Assembly: GCF_023518235.1 (NCBI RefSeq)
Contig: NZ_CP090423.1
Span: 3,985,001-4,049,000, forward strand
DNA from: Stenotrophomonas maltophilia
Lineage (GTDB): Bacteria > Pseudomonadota > Gammaproteobacteria > Xanthomonadales > Xanthomonadaceae
DNA length: 64,000 bases
Direction: 5' to 3'
Shown: positions 18,037 to 27,153 of the stretch, piece by piece
Layout of the letters: every line of letters starts with the position of its first letter
Numbering within the stretch: the first letter of the stretch is position 1
The notes under the pieces: generated by a model
The model's input: only the letters and a program-made list of their open reading frames with translations
Told to the model about the DNA's origin: nothing
Databases searched by the model: none
Position numbers and translations under genes: made by a program

Positions 18037-18786
18037 TCAGGTCGGTCGATCCACGGTTTCCCACGGGAACCGCGGCAGCGCGTCCACCGCCTGTTCCAGC
18101 CGCCGGGACCAGTTCTGGTGGATGTCGGCATACAGCGCCGAATCCGCGCCCAACCGCAGCTGCTGCCCGATGCGCAGTTCACCGTCGCGCAGCAGTGCCA
18201 GATCGATCGGCAAACCCACCGACAGATTGGAGCGGATGGTTGAATCCAGCGACACGATCGCGGTGCGCGCGGCATCTTCAAGGCGCGTGGCGGGGCTGAG
18301 GATGCGATCCAGGATCGGCTTGCCGTACTTGGATTCGCCGATCTGCAGGTAGGGCGTCTCCGGCGAGGCGGCGATGGCATTGCCCAGCGGATAAATCATG
18401 TACAGCCCCGGCCGCTCGCCGGCGATCTGACCGCCGAAGATCAGTGTGGCCTGGGTGTTGACCCCGTCATGGCCATGCTCGCTGTGGTGGCTGTGCACCT
18501 GGCTGTCCACCAGCAGTTGGCCGACGTATCCGGCGGCCTCGAACAGGTGGTTCATTTCGCGCAGGTTGGGCGTGCGCCGTTCATCGGCATCACGCCCCAG
18601 GCGTGACACCAGCAGCTGGGTGGTGGCCAGGTTGCCAGCCGCCATCAGCACGTAGACTGCCTGGCCGGGGTACTCGAACGCGTGCAGCTTGCGATGCACG
18701 CGCACATCGTCCAGCGAGGCATTGGTCCGGGTGTCGGCGGCGAAGACCAGGCCCTGGTCCACCTCGATTCCAACGCAATAGGTCAT
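18037..18786 (-). CDS. Anbu-type proteasome homologue (20S beta-like peptidase)
   Basis: The 249-residue protein is an Ntn-hydrolase of the Anbu/BPH class. Thr2 would become the N-terminal nucleophile (MTYCVGIEVDQGLVFAADTRTN), with the conserved Asp in AADTRT and Lys in VHRKLHAF, as in proteasome beta subunits. Internal signatures include NTQATLIFGGQI and PYLQIGESKYGKPILDR. Anbu homologues form open ring or helical assemblies. They usually sit in an operon with an ATP-grasp enzyme, an alpha-E protein and a transglutaminase-like protein; none of those is adjacent here, because folK lies divergently upstream and a kinase converges downstream. Confidence 0.88.
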   Translation of the reverse strand: MTYCVGIEVDQGLVFAADTRTNASLDDVRVHRKLHAFEYPGQAVYVLMAAGNLATTQLLVSRLGRDADERRTPNLREMNHLFEAAGYVGQLLVDSQVHSHHSEHGHDGVNTQATLIFGGQIAGERPGLYMIYPLGNAIAASPETPYLQIGESKYGKPILDRILSPATRLEDAARTAIVSLDSTIRSNLSVGLPIDLALLRDGELRIGQQLRLGADSALYADIHQNWSRRLEQAVDALPRFPWETVDRPT

Positions 18787-18879
18787 GTCGGTGCCCTATC
18801 ATGTGCGTCCCGGAGTGTAGGCAGGCCGCCGTGATGACGGCATGCCCACGTCCCCCCAGAACGCCGCCACCGGAACCGC

Positions 18880-19365
18880 ATGACCACCGTGCTCCTGAGC
18901 CTGGGCAGCAACGTCCAGCCCCGCCGCTACCTCCACGCCGCGGTGACGGCCCTGCGCGAGCGCTTCGGCGCGCTGCAGGTCTCGCCGGCCTACCGCACCG
19001 CCGCAGTCGGTTTCGAGGGCCCGGCCTTCCTCAACAATGCCGTGGCGATCGACACCGATCTGCCGCTGCAGGAACTGGACCACTGGCTGCATGCGCTGGA
19101 AGACGCCCATGGCCGTGACCGCAGCGGGCCGCGCTTCTCCGACCGCACGCTGGACATCGACGTGGTGTTCTACGGCGACCTGGTGGTGGAAGGCCCCGGC
19201 CACCTGCGCATCCCACGCCCGGAGCTGAAGCACGCCTTCGTGCTGAAGCCGCTGGCCGACATCGCGCCGGATTTCATCGACCCGGTCAGCGGGCAGGACC
19301 TGGCCACGCTGTGGCGTGCGCATGCGCAGTACGGCGCCGCGTTCGAGGTGGTGGACCTGGAATGA
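18880..19365 (+). CDS. folK: 2-amino-4-hydroxy-6-hydroxymethyldihydropteridine pyrophosphokinase
   Basis: The 161-residue HPPK transfers pyrophosphate from ATP to 6-hydroxymethyl-7,8-dihydropterin in folate synthesis. The motifs LSLGSNVQPR, GFEGPAFLNNAV, RSGPRFSDRTLDIDVVFYG and the PRPELKHAFVLKPLADI tail are all typical. The ATG follows about 90 bases after the divergent Anbu start. A pteridine reductase gene converges on it, so pterin metabolism genes are grouped here. Confidence 0.95.
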   Translation: MTTVLLSLGSNVQPRRYLHAAVTALRERFGALQVSPAYRTAAVGFEGPAFLNNAVAIDTDLPLQELDHWLHALEDAHGRDRSGPRFSDRTLDIDVVFYGDLVVEGPGHLRIPRPELKHAFVLKPLADIAPDFIDPVSGQDLATLWRAHAQYGAAFEVVDLE

Positions 19366-19371
19366 GGGAGG

Positions 19372-19424
19372 TTGCCGGCCAGCGGCCGGCACTACCGGAG
19401 TGCCGGCCGCTGGCCGGCAACACC
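19372..19424. repeat. Large palindrome of two mirrored GCCGGCC hairpins
   Basis: TTGCCGGCCAGCGGCCGGCA and TGCCGGCCGCTGGCCGGCAA are exact reverse complements, joined by CTACCGGAG. The whole forms a perfect cruciform-capable element filling the gap between two convergent genes. Confidence 0.8.
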
Positions 19425-20162
19425 TCAGCTGACCGTACGCCCACCATCCACGCGCAACGTGTGGCCGGTGATGAAACTGGCCTCGGCCACCAGCCAGTAC
19501 ACCGCTTCGGCAATCTCCTCGACCGTACCGGTCCGCGCCAGCGGCGTGCGCGCCAGCAGGGCCTCGCGGGCGAAATCGTCCTTGCCCTGTTCCGGCCACA
19601 GGATCGCGCCCGGCGCCACCGCATTCACCCGCACCTTGGGCGCCAGCTCCAGCGCCAGCGAGCGCGTGGCCATTTCCAGCGCGGCCTTGGCCATGGTGTA
19701 GGCGATGTGGTCGCGCATCGGGTCGGTGCCGTGCAGGTCGGTCAGGTTGACGATGCAGCCGTGCTGGCGGCGCAGGTAGGGCGCGGCCGCCTGGGACAGC
19801 AGCAGCGGTGCGCGCGCGTTGACCGCATACAACTCGTCCATCGCCTCGGCGGTCACCTGGCCGAGCGGGGTCGGGAAGAAGTTGGAGGCATTGTTGACCA
19901 GCGCGTCCAGGCGGCCGAAGTGGCTGACGGCCTGTTCAACCAGGTCGGGCAGGGCGTCGGCGTCACGCAGGTCGGCCTGCAGGGCCAGCACGCTGCCCGG
20001 GCGCTCGTTGTCGAAGTCGAACGCGGCCTGCTGCAATTCGGCGCTGGAGGTGTTGGCATGCAGCACCACCGACCAGCCGCAGGCGTGGAACTGGCGGGCA
20101 ATGGCCGCGCCGATCCGGCGTGCGCTGCCGGTGATCAGGACCACGGGGTGGGTGTCGCTCAT
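19425..20162 (-). CDS. folM: Pteridine reductase (short-chain dehydrogenase, FolM-like)
   Basis: The 245-residue SDR enzyme has the cofactor motif TGSARRIGAAIA; Arg-rich TGxxRRIG is diagnostic of pteridine reductases that bind NADPH. NNASNFFPTPLG and the YTMAK catalytic Tyr/Lys pair are present. FolM-type enzymes reduce dihydromonapterin or dihydrobiopterin and weakly dihydrofolate. Its place beside folK supports a pterin substrate over a general SDR role. It is divergent from the methyltransferase, with about 60 bases between starts. Confidence 0.88.
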   Translation of the reverse strand: MSDTHPVVLITGSARRIGAAIARQFHACGWSVVLHANTSSAELQQAAFDFDNERPGSVLALQADLRDADALPDLVEQAVSHFGRLDALVNNASNFFPTPLGQVTAEAMDELYAVNARAPLLLSQAAAPYLRRQHGCIVNLTDLHGTDPMRDHIAYTMAKAALEMATRSLALELAPKVRVNAVAPGAILWPEQGKDDFAREALLARTPLARTGTVEEIAEAVYWLVAEASFITGHTLRVDGGRTVS

Positions 20163-20221
20163 CGAGGGTCCTCCAAGGCTCGGCTATCCTGTGCACCATT
20201 GTCACCGCATTCGAAGACGCC

Positions 20222-21406
20222 ATGCAGCCCACCTTCCCCCTGCCCGAAGCCGATGCCCTGGCCCACAGCGACCAGCTGGCCGCCGCCCTGCGCGCCGAAA
20301 TCCTTGCCCAGGGCGGGGCGATGCCTTTCTCCCGCTTCATGGAGCTGTGCCTGTACACCCCCGGCTGGGGCTATTACAGCGCCGGTGCCAGCAAGTTCGG
20401 TGGCAGTGGCGACTTCACCACCGCGCCCGAGCTCGGCAGCCTGTTCGCCGGCAGCGTGGCCAATGCGCTGGCGCCGGTGTTCGCGCAGCTGAGCGCACAG
20501 GCGCGGATGCTGGAACTGGGCGGCGGCACCGGCGCTTTCGCCGAGGCGGTGCTGCTGCGCCTGGCCGAACTGGACGTGCTGCCCTCGCGCTACGCCATCC
20601 TCGAGCCCAGTGCCGACCTGCGTGAGCGCCAGCAGCAGCGCCTGCAGCAGAACCTGCCGGCCGAGCTGGCCGCGCGCGTGGAGTGGGTCGACCGCCCGTT
20701 CGAGGAAGACTGGGAAGGCGTGGTGTTTGCCAACGAAGTGATCGACGCGCTGCCGACACCGCGCTTCCTGATCCGCGACGGCGAGGTGTATGAGGAAACC
20801 GTCGAGCTGGATGGTGACGGCAATTTCATCCGTGGCGCGCAGCCGGCCGACATCCTGCTCAACGGCGCGGTGCGCCACATCGAGCGCTATCTGGAAAAGC
20901 CCTTTGCCGAGGGTTACCGCTCCGAAGTGCTGCCGCAGCTGCCGTACTGGCTGCAGGCGGTGGCCGGCGGCCTGCAGCGCGGCGCGCTGCTGTTCGTCGA
21001 CTACGGTTACAACCGGGGCGAGTTCTACCAGCCCGACCGCGATGATGGCACCGTGCGCGCGTTCTACCGCCACCACGTGCACAACGACGTGCACCGCTGG
21101 CCGGGCCTGCAGGACATCACCGCCTCGGTGGATTTCACCGCGATGGCCGAGGCAGGCATGCATGGGGGGTTCGAGCTGGCCGGTTACTGCAGCCAGGCCA
21201 GTTTCCTGCTCGGCAACGGCCTGGACCAGGTGCTGCTGCTGGCCGAGGAACGTACCGACGAGGTTGGCCGCATCCAGCTGCGCGACCAGGTGAAGAAGCT
21301 GACCCTGCCCACCGAAATGGGCGAGCGCTTCCAGGCCATCGGCCTGCAGCTTGGTGTTGATTTCGAGCCGGCCTTTGCACTGGGCGACCTGAGCTGGCGC
21401 CTGTGA
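20222..21406 (+). CDS. MidA/NDUFAF7-family SAM-dependent methyltransferase (DUF185)
   Basis: The 394-residue protein shows the family N-terminus (MPFSRFMELCLYTPGWGYY, then FTTAPELGSLFAGSVANAL), the SAM-binding motif ARMLELGGGTGAFAEAVL and the VFANEVIDALPTPRF active-site segment. Eukaryotic relatives methylate an arginine in mitochondrial complex I; the bacterial substrate is not established. The 3' end overlaps the next gene (GTGA), so the two are translationally coupled. Confidence 0.9.
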   Translation: MQPTFPLPEADALAHSDQLAAALRAEILAQGGAMPFSRFMELCLYTPGWGYYSAGASKFGGSGDFTTAPELGSLFAGSVANALAPVFAQLSAQARMLELGGGTGAFAEAVLLRLAELDVLPSRYAILEPSADLRERQQQRLQQNLPAELAARVEWVDRPFEEDWEGVVFANEVIDALPTPRFLIRDGEVYEETVELDGDGNFIRGAQPADILLNGAVRHIERYLEKPFAEGYRSEVLPQLPYWLQAVAGGLQRGALLFVDYGYNRGEFYQPDRDDGTVRAFYRHHVHNDVHRWPGLQDITASVDFTAMAEAGMHGGFELAGYCSQASFLLGNGLDQVLLLAEERTDEVGRIQLRDQVKKLTLPTEMGERFQAIGLQLGVDFEPAFALGDLSWRL

Positions 21407-21795
21407 GCAGTGCGTTGCCGGTGATCAAGCCGCTGCGCCGGCCGCGGCTGTGGGGCGCGCTGTGGGCGCTGGCGGTGCTGGCGGTGATCGTGGTCTGCCT
21501 GATCCCGCCGCCGCCGATCCCGCTGCCGGAAAACAGCGACAAGGGGGAGCACTTCCTCGCCTATTTCATCCTGGCCGGCAGCGCGGTGCAGCTGTTCCGG
21601 CGCGGGCGCCCGCTGCTGTGGGTAGGCGTGGGCCTGGTACTGATGGGCATCGGCATCGAGTTCGCGCAGGGCGCATTGACCGATGACCGCGTGGCCGATC
21701 CGATGGACGCCATCGCCAACACGGTGGGCGTGCTGGCGGGCCTGGCCACCGCGTTGACTCCGTTGCGCGATCTGCTGCTGCGCTGGCGCGGGTAA
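21403..21795 (+). CDS. VanZ-like membrane protein
   Basis: The 130-residue protein has about four hydrophobic segments, the signature ENSDKGEHFLAYFILAG after the first helix, then GIGIEFAQG and DPMDAIANTVGVLAG. These are the conserved blocks of the VanZ/RDD-like family. The start is GTG overlapping the methyltransferase stop. Function is unknown outside glycopeptide resistance clusters. Confidence 0.85.
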   Translation: MSSALPVIKPLRRPRLWGALWALAVLAVIVVCLIPPPPIPLPENSDKGEHFLAYFILAGSAVQLFRRGRPLLWVGVGLVLMGIGIEFAQGALTDDRVADPMDAIANTVGVLAGLATALTPLRDLLLRWRG

Positions 21796-21797
21796 CC

Positions 21798-21868
21798 GCG
21801 TGCCAACCAAGGTTGGCAACTACCAGGATTGCCTGAGGTGCCGACCCAGGTTGGCACCCACCAGGGCA
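21798..21868. repeat. Two AAGGTTGGCA-type palindromes
   Basis: GTGCCAACCAAGGTTGGCAA and GTGCCGACCCAGGTTGGCAC, each followed by CTACCAG or CCACCAG, lie between the convergent vanZ-like and hexosaminidase genes. They match the pattern of the other hairpin-CTAC repeats. Confidence 0.7.
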
Positions 21869-21877
21869 GATCTGCCG

Positions 21878-24235
21878 TTATTTCCCCAGCGTCACCTCAT
21901 CCAGCACCCACATCGCCGGGCGCGTGTCGCCGGTGAAGTTGATGCACAGATCACCGTTCCCCTTCGTGCCCTTAGGCAGTGCCGCGCGCAGGGTCACGAA
22001 GCCATCGGCATCCGGCTTGGCCGGCAATGCCACTTCAGCCAGCACCTTGCCGCGGCAATCGCCACGGCGCACCTGCATCTCGCCATGCGCGCGCTTGGCC
22101 TTCTCGAAGCGGCGCTTGGATTCGTCGTGGGCCAGCTGGAAGTAGTACGGAATACGCCCCGCACGCACTTCCACGCTGCCGATGCCATCCAGTTGCGCCT
22201 GCGGCCAGCGCCAGCACGGCTGGAAGATGTCCACGTTGAACACGGCGCGCTCGCCCTCGCGCGGGCCATCGTCTTCCAGGCGCAGCACCAGGCCCTTCTT
22301 GCCCACGCAGCTGAGCAGCTCATCGCTGCGGCGGCTGAGCAGCGACTGCGCGGTGAACGCCGCCACCGTCGGCTTCGCCGCCAGCATCTGCCCCTGGTAG
22401 AACGCGGCCGCCTTCACGGTGGCGGGCAGCGTGGCGGTCAGCGGCTGCTGGTACAGCGGCGACTGCGCGCTCACTGGCTGGCCATCGGTGCTGTAGCGCA
22501 CTTCATAACCCAGCGGATTGGCCAGCGACACGGTCACGGTGTTGGCGGCGCGTTTGTCGGTGTAGTCCACGCCCACTTCAAACGGTGTCTGCGCGTAGGC
22601 CAGGCCCCAGGCGCGGTAGCGCTGCAGCTGGGACGGCAGGCGCGCGAGGAAATCGCGGAAGTCGCGATGTTCCGGCGTGCTCCAGCCAGTCTCGGCCACC
22701 GCCGCCAGGCGCGGGAACAGGTTGTGCTGCAGGCGCGCGTAGCTGCGCGTGTGCTCGGTGAACATGTTGGCCTGCAGGCCGAGGATGTGCCCGCGCTTGT
22801 CGGCGGCCAGTTCGGCCGGCACCGGTTCGAAGTTGTACAGCTTGCCGAGGTTGACCTGGGTCGGGCGGCCCGGCGGTTCATTCGGCGAGGCGGTCTGCAG
22901 GTAATCCAGGTACAGGTAGCCGACCGGCGACATGATCACGTCATGGCCGGCGCTGGCCGCCGCCAGTCCGCCTTCGGTGCCCTGCCACGACATCACCGTG
23001 GCCTGTGGTGGCAGGCCGCCTTCGAGGATCTCATCCCAGCCGATCAGGCGCCGGTCGTGCTGCTCCAGGAAGGTCTCCAGGCGCTTGATGATGTGGCTCT
23101 GCATGGCCATTTCATTGTTGATGCCCAGCGCACGCATGCGCTGCTGCACCGGCTTGGACGCTTCCCACTGGTCCTTCACTGCCTCGTCGCCACCGACGTG
23201 CACGTACTTGGCCGGGAACAGGTCGATCACTTCTTCCAGCACGTTCTCCAGGAAGGTGATGGTGCTGTCTTCGGTGTTGAACAGGTTGGGGAACACGCCC
23301 CATTCGCTGATCGGCTTCAGCGGTGTATCGATCGTGCCCAGCTCCGGATACGCGGCAATCGCCGCGGTGGCGTGGCCCGGCACATCGATTTCCGGGATCA
23401 CCTGGATATGCAGCCTGGCCGCATAGGCGATCACCTCGCGGATCTGCTCCTGCGTGTAGAAGCCGCAGTAGGGGTGTTCCTGGCCGCTGACCGGATCGAT
23501 GCCGCCATCGCCGGCCGGCAGGCGGCAGCTGCCCACCCCGGTCAGCTTCGGGTAGCGCTTGATCTCCATGCGCCAACCCTGGTCATCGGTCAGGTGCCAG
23601 TGGAAGGTGTTGAGCTTGTGCGCGGCCATCGCGTCGAGCACGCGCTTGATCTCGTCCAGGCTCTGGAAGTGGCGCGCGGAATCGAGCATGAAACCGCGCC
23701 AGCTGAAACGCGGCGCGTCCTGGATCTGCACGGCCGGCAGCACGCCATTGCTGCCGCCGGTGGCGAGCTGGGCCAGGGTGGTGGCGCCATAGAACAGGCC
23801 GGTCTCGTTGCCGGCCTGGATCAGCACGCCCTGCGCGGTGCTTTCCAGCGTGTAGCTCTCACCGCTGTCGCGGAAGGTGGGCACGATCTGGAAGTGGATG
23901 CTGCCGCTCTTGGCCGCTGTCCTGCCCTTGGCCAGCGCCAGGCGTGGGCCGCCACTGCGGGCCAGCAGGTCGGCAAACTGCGCGGCGACGCGCTGCGCGG
24001 CTTCGCCTTCAGCCTGCAGCATGGTGTCAGCGCGCACGGTGATGCCGCGGCCCTGGCCGTGCTGCACGGTGGCCGGTGCAGGAATCAGCATCAGGCTGCC
24101 GGCACGCAGCTGCGGGCCGGGGGCTTCAGCGGCGGGCGTGGGATCGGCGGCCAGGGCCGGCAGCGCCGGCAACAGCGCGAGCAGGCTGCCCAGCAGCACT
24201 GCGCTGCGCATCCGGGCGCGGGAAGGCTTGAGCAT
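21878..24235 (-). CDS. Beta-N-acetylhexosaminidase, GH20
   Basis: The 785-residue exported enzyme releases terminal GlcNAc from chitooligosaccharides or muropeptides. The signal peptide (LLGSLLALLPALPALAA) is followed by a GH20b domain to about 165. The catalytic TIM barrel starts at FSWRGFMLDSARHF. The catalytic Asp-Glu pair is in YVHVGGDEAVKDQWE (about residues 347-348), and AVMSW-type and GLQANMFTEHT segments complete the active site. A C-terminal beta-sandwich with PYYFQLAHDESKRRFEK resembles a carbohydrate-binding discoidin-like domain. AAGGAG precedes the ATG. It is the last minus-strand gene of the GlcNAc locus and supplies GlcNAc to the uptake system. Confidence 0.93.
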   Translation of the reverse strand: MLKPSRARMRSAVLLGSLLALLPALPALAADPTPAAEAPGPQLRAGSLMLIPAPATVQHGQGRGITVRADTMLQAEGEAAQRVAAQFADLLARSGGPRLALAKGRTAAKSGSIHFQIVPTFRDSGESYTLESTAQGVLIQAGNETGLFYGATTLAQLATGGSNGVLPAVQIQDAPRFSWRGFMLDSARHFQSLDEIKRVLDAMAAHKLNTFHWHLTDDQGWRMEIKRYPKLTGVGSCRLPAGDGGIDPVSGQEHPYCGFYTQEQIREVIAYAARLHIQVIPEIDVPGHATAAIAAYPELGTIDTPLKPISEWGVFPNLFNTEDSTITFLENVLEEVIDLFPAKYVHVGGDEAVKDQWEASKPVQQRMRALGINNEMAMQSHIIKRLETFLEQHDRRLIGWDEILEGGLPPQATVMSWQGTEGGLAAASAGHDVIMSPVGYLYLDYLQTASPNEPPGRPTQVNLGKLYNFEPVPAELAADKRGHILGLQANMFTEHTRSYARLQHNLFPRLAAVAETGWSTPEHRDFRDFLARLPSQLQRYRAWGLAYAQTPFEVGVDYTDKRAANTVTVSLANPLGYEVRYSTDGQPVSAQSPLYQQPLTATLPATVKAAAFYQGQMLAAKPTVAAFTAQSLLSRRSDELLSCVGKKGLVLRLEDDGPREGERAVFNVDIFQPCWRWPQAQLDGIGSVEVRAGRIPYYFQLAHDESKRRFEKAKRAHGEMQVRRGDCRGKVLAEVALPAKPDADGFVTLRAALPKGTKGNGDLCINFTGDTRPAMWVLDEVTLGK

Positions 24236-24275
24236 CGGTACGACTCCTTGGAACGGTGCGATGAACGCTATACAT

Positions 24276-24312
24276 GAAAAACGCCGGGCCCGGAATGACC
24301 CAGGCCCGGCGT
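24276..24312 (-). terminator. Rho-independent terminator of the TonB-receptor transcript
   Basis: Perfect ten-base arms ACGCCGGGCC and GGCCCGGCGT enclose a 12-base loop. Read on the minus strand, the hairpin is followed by TTTTTCAT, 35 bases after the receptor stop. The GH20 gene beyond it therefore probably relies on read-through or its own promoter in the following ~40 bases. Confidence 0.8.
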
Positions 24313-24346
24313 GCGTGCACGACTCGGCGATGTTGCCGCCGCTGGA

Positions 24347-27010
24347 TCAGTACTTGAAGCGGAAGTTGAGGTAGTACTGGCGGCCGTTGCTGTAGAACGA
24401 GGTCGGGATGGCCGCGGTCTGGTAGTACTTGTAGGTCGGGTTGTTGAGGTTCAGACCGTCCAGGGTGATGCTCAGCCAGTCGGTGGCCTTGTAGCTCAGC
24501 GAGGCCGACAGCGTGCCGAAGTCATCCTGGTAGTACGGGTTGGTACCGGACAGGCTGATCAGGAACGAAGAGCGGCGGGTGTAGCTGACGCGGGCACCGA
24601 AGCGTTCGTTCTCGAAGTAGGCACCCACGTTGTAGGTGTTCTTCGAGGTACCCAGCAGGTTGTGCGAACCATCCGACCAGGTGTGCGCGGTGGTGCCGTT
24701 GGCGTAGGTGTAGTTGGCGTTGACGCCGAAGTACTCGCCGATCGGCTGCTCGTAGGCCACTTCCACGCCGGTCACCTTGCCGTCGGCATTGATCGGGGTG
24801 GAGATCTGGTAGGTCTCGAGCTGGTTGGTCAGTTCGCTGTACAGCTGGCGCGAGACCACGTCGAAGGCGATGTAGTCCTTCAGCTTCATGTGGTACGCCC
24901 CCACCGACAGCAGGCCGCGCGGCATGAAGTACCACTCCAGGTTGGCATCCAGATTGCTGGACAGGGTCGGCTTCAGGTTCGGGTTGCCGCCGCCACCGGT
25001 CTTGTTCAGATCCGAACCGTAGGAGGAGGCGCCCAGTGCCGAGTAGTCCGGCAGGGTCTGGGTCTGCGAAGCGGCCACGCGCAGGACGAGGTTGTCGTCC
25101 AGGTCGAACTTGATGTTGGCGCTGGGCAGCACGCGGTTGCGCTTGTTCTGGAAGGCCATGCGTTCCCACATGCCGAACAGGCTGCTGACATCGGCATCGG
25201 CGGCCTTGCTGACGGCGTTGTAGGTGTCGATGTCCTGCTTGATGTTGACGTAGCGCAGGCCGACGTTGCCGCTCCACCAGTCACCACGGAAGTTGGCCTG
25301 CACGTAGCCGGCGAAGTTCTTCTCCTGCACCTTCCACTCGGCACCGTAGTTGTGGCGACCGGTCGGGCCATCGTTGCCGGCCAGCCAGGTGGAGTTGTTG
25401 GTCACCGCGTCCTTCAGCGCACCCGGGGTGAAGTACCAGATGTTGCGCGGGAAGGTGCCGCCGATATCGCCGGCAAAGCCGCTGGGGTAGTTGGAGGTGG
25501 CACCGTTCTTCAGCGCGCTCCAGATATCGCCCGGCGTTGCGCCTTCCGGCGACAGCGCTTCGCGCTTGTGGTCAGCGAAACGCAGGCCGAAATCGATCGA
25601 GTTCAACACGCCGCCGTCGTTGAAGTACTGGTTGAAGTCGAGCGTTGCCCACTTCTCCTTGTCCTCGGCAGTGACCTGCTGGTTGCCCCAGGTGCCGAAG
25701 CTGGTGACGCCGTTGGGCGAGAGGTCGCCGCCCAGGCTCCAGTCGATCGGCGAGCCGTTGCCGTGGGTGGCCCAGCTGGCGCCACCGCCATTGGCCAGGG
25801 TGACTTCGGCGATGTACTGGCGCGGCGTCTCGCCGGTGCCCTTGGTGCTGCCGGCCTGGAACTTGGCGGTCAGGCTGTCGCTGATCTGCCAGTCGGCATC
25901 GAAGGTGACGTAGCTCGACTTGGCCGTCGACTCGCGGTAGATCATGTCGTACACCGCGTAGTTGGTGCCCGGCACGCCCGCGTAGGTGGCGTTGGTCAGC
26001 ACGCCGTCCTTGACCACATAGCCCGGATTCGGCGCCTGCGACTTGGCGAAGCTGTTGCCGAACATCATGAAGTTGCGGTTGTAGTTGTTGGCTTCCAGCT
26101 TGGAACTGAAACCGTTCAGGCCCAGGGTAAGCGTGTCGGTCGGCTTGAACTGCAGCGAGACCAGGCCGCCCTTGCGCTCACGGGTCTGTTCGAACAGGGT
26201 CGAACCCAGCAGGCCCGGCAGGTTGACGCCGATCAGGTCCGGGTTGGTCTGGGCCACCGGATCGGTCGCGGCGATCTTGAAGAAGCCGCCCGGGATTTCC
26301 TGTGCTTCACGGCGCAGCTCGCGCTTCTGGCTGAAGCCCTGCACCATCACGCCGAAGGTGCCTTCGTCGTTCTTGTAGTTGAACAGCGCCGAGTACTGCG
26401 GGTCGTTCGACTTGGCCTGGTCCGAGCGCACCATGCCGATCGAGCCTTCGGCGGTGATCTGCTTGGAGAACTCCAGCGGCTTGCGGGTGATGATGTTGAC
26501 GGTACCGGTGGTGCCGCCGTCCTGCAGCTTGGCCTGCGAGGACTTGTTCACTTCCACCGAGCTGACCAGTTCGGAGGGCAGCAGCGAATAGCTGACGCTG
26601 CGGCCGACGTTGTTGCCCTGGCTGAGCACGAACCAGTCGGCCGAGCCGACGGTGTGGCCGTTGATCAGGGTCTGGGTCAGGCTCGGGCTGGTGCCGCGCA
26701 GGCTGACACGGTCGGCTTCATCGAAGCCGCCTTCGTCGGCGCTGGACGAGCTGATGTTCACGCCCGGCAGGCGCTGCAGGGTGTCGGCGACGTTGTGCGC
26801 CGGCAGCTTGCCGACGTCTTCGGCGGTGACCACTTCCACGCGCGCATTGGCTTCGCGCTTGGTATCGAGCGACTTTTCCATCGAACCACGGATGCCCGTG
26901 ACCGTCACGGTGTCCAGATCGGTGGCGGTCGGGGCGGCCTGCTGCGCGTGCGCACTGAAGGCGATGCAGCTGACGATGGCGGCCGAAAGCAGGGTCTTGC
27001 GGGTGTTCAT
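24347..27010 (-). CDS. TonB-dependent receptor, probable chitooligosaccharide/GlcNAc transporter
   Basis: The 887-residue outer-membrane receptor has a signal peptide ending AHAQ and the TonB-box-like LDTVTVTGIRGSMEKSLDTKRE. The plug contains EDVGKLPAHNVADTLQRLPGV, and the barrel ends YYLNFRFKY. The GIRGSMEKSL/KLPAHN signature belongs to Xanthomonas-type carbohydrate receptors. Its position between a GH20 gene and a sugar kinase, opposite nagP, supports GlcNAc oligomers as substrate. The start is the ATG with GGAGAGACATC just upstream; the open frame continues about 290 codons further but that part is not receptor-like. Confidence 0.9.
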   Translation of the reverse strand: MNTRKTLLSAAIVSCIAFSAHAQQAAPTATDLDTVTVTGIRGSMEKSLDTKREANARVEVVTAEDVGKLPAHNVADTLQRLPGVNISSSSADEGGFDEADRVSLRGTSPSLTQTLINGHTVGSADWFVLSQGNNVGRSVSYSLLPSELVSSVEVNKSSQAKLQDGGTTGTVNIITRKPLEFSKQITAEGSIGMVRSDQAKSNDPQYSALFNYKNDEGTFGVMVQGFSQKRELRREAQEIPGGFFKIAATDPVAQTNPDLIGVNLPGLLGSTLFEQTRERKGGLVSLQFKPTDTLTLGLNGFSSKLEANNYNRNFMMFGNSFAKSQAPNPGYVVKDGVLTNATYAGVPGTNYAVYDMIYRESTAKSSYVTFDADWQISDSLTAKFQAGSTKGTGETPRQYIAEVTLANGGGASWATHGNGSPIDWSLGGDLSPNGVTSFGTWGNQQVTAEDKEKWATLDFNQYFNDGGVLNSIDFGLRFADHKREALSPEGATPGDIWSALKNGATSNYPSGFAGDIGGTFPRNIWYFTPGALKDAVTNNSTWLAGNDGPTGRHNYGAEWKVQEKNFAGYVQANFRGDWWSGNVGLRYVNIKQDIDTYNAVSKAADADVSSLFGMWERMAFQNKRNRVLPSANIKFDLDDNLVLRVAASQTQTLPDYSALGASSYGSDLNKTGGGGNPNLKPTLSSNLDANLEWYFMPRGLLSVGAYHMKLKDYIAFDVVSRQLYSELTNQLETYQISTPINADGKVTGVEVAYEQPIGEYFGVNANYTYANGTTAHTWSDGSHNLLGTSKNTYNVGAYFENERFGARVSYTRRSSFLISLSGTNPYYQDDFGTLSASLSYKATDWLSITLDGLNLNNPTYKYYQTAAIPTSFYSNGRQYYLNFRFKY

Positions 27011-27153
27011 GATGTCTCTCCTCATCACTCGATTGGATGCCGGCGGCGGTGTTCGGTTACGGTTGCAAAGACATGCGCGGGGTGGCGGCGAAGTCCCGTG
27101 CGTTGGCGTGCCACGTACTGCGTGCTGCGATTGCGTTGAAGCCGGTTGCGGTG

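Noticed and set aside
21800..24277. 825-codon open frame antisense to the GH20 gene
   Set aside because: It is an Arg/His/Gln-rich shadow; GH20 catalytic residues are clear on the minus strand.
24311..27139. 942-codon open frame antisense to the TonB-dependent receptor
   Set aside because: It is a Val/Gly/Ala-rich shadow. The receptor frame has signal peptide, plug and barrel motifs.
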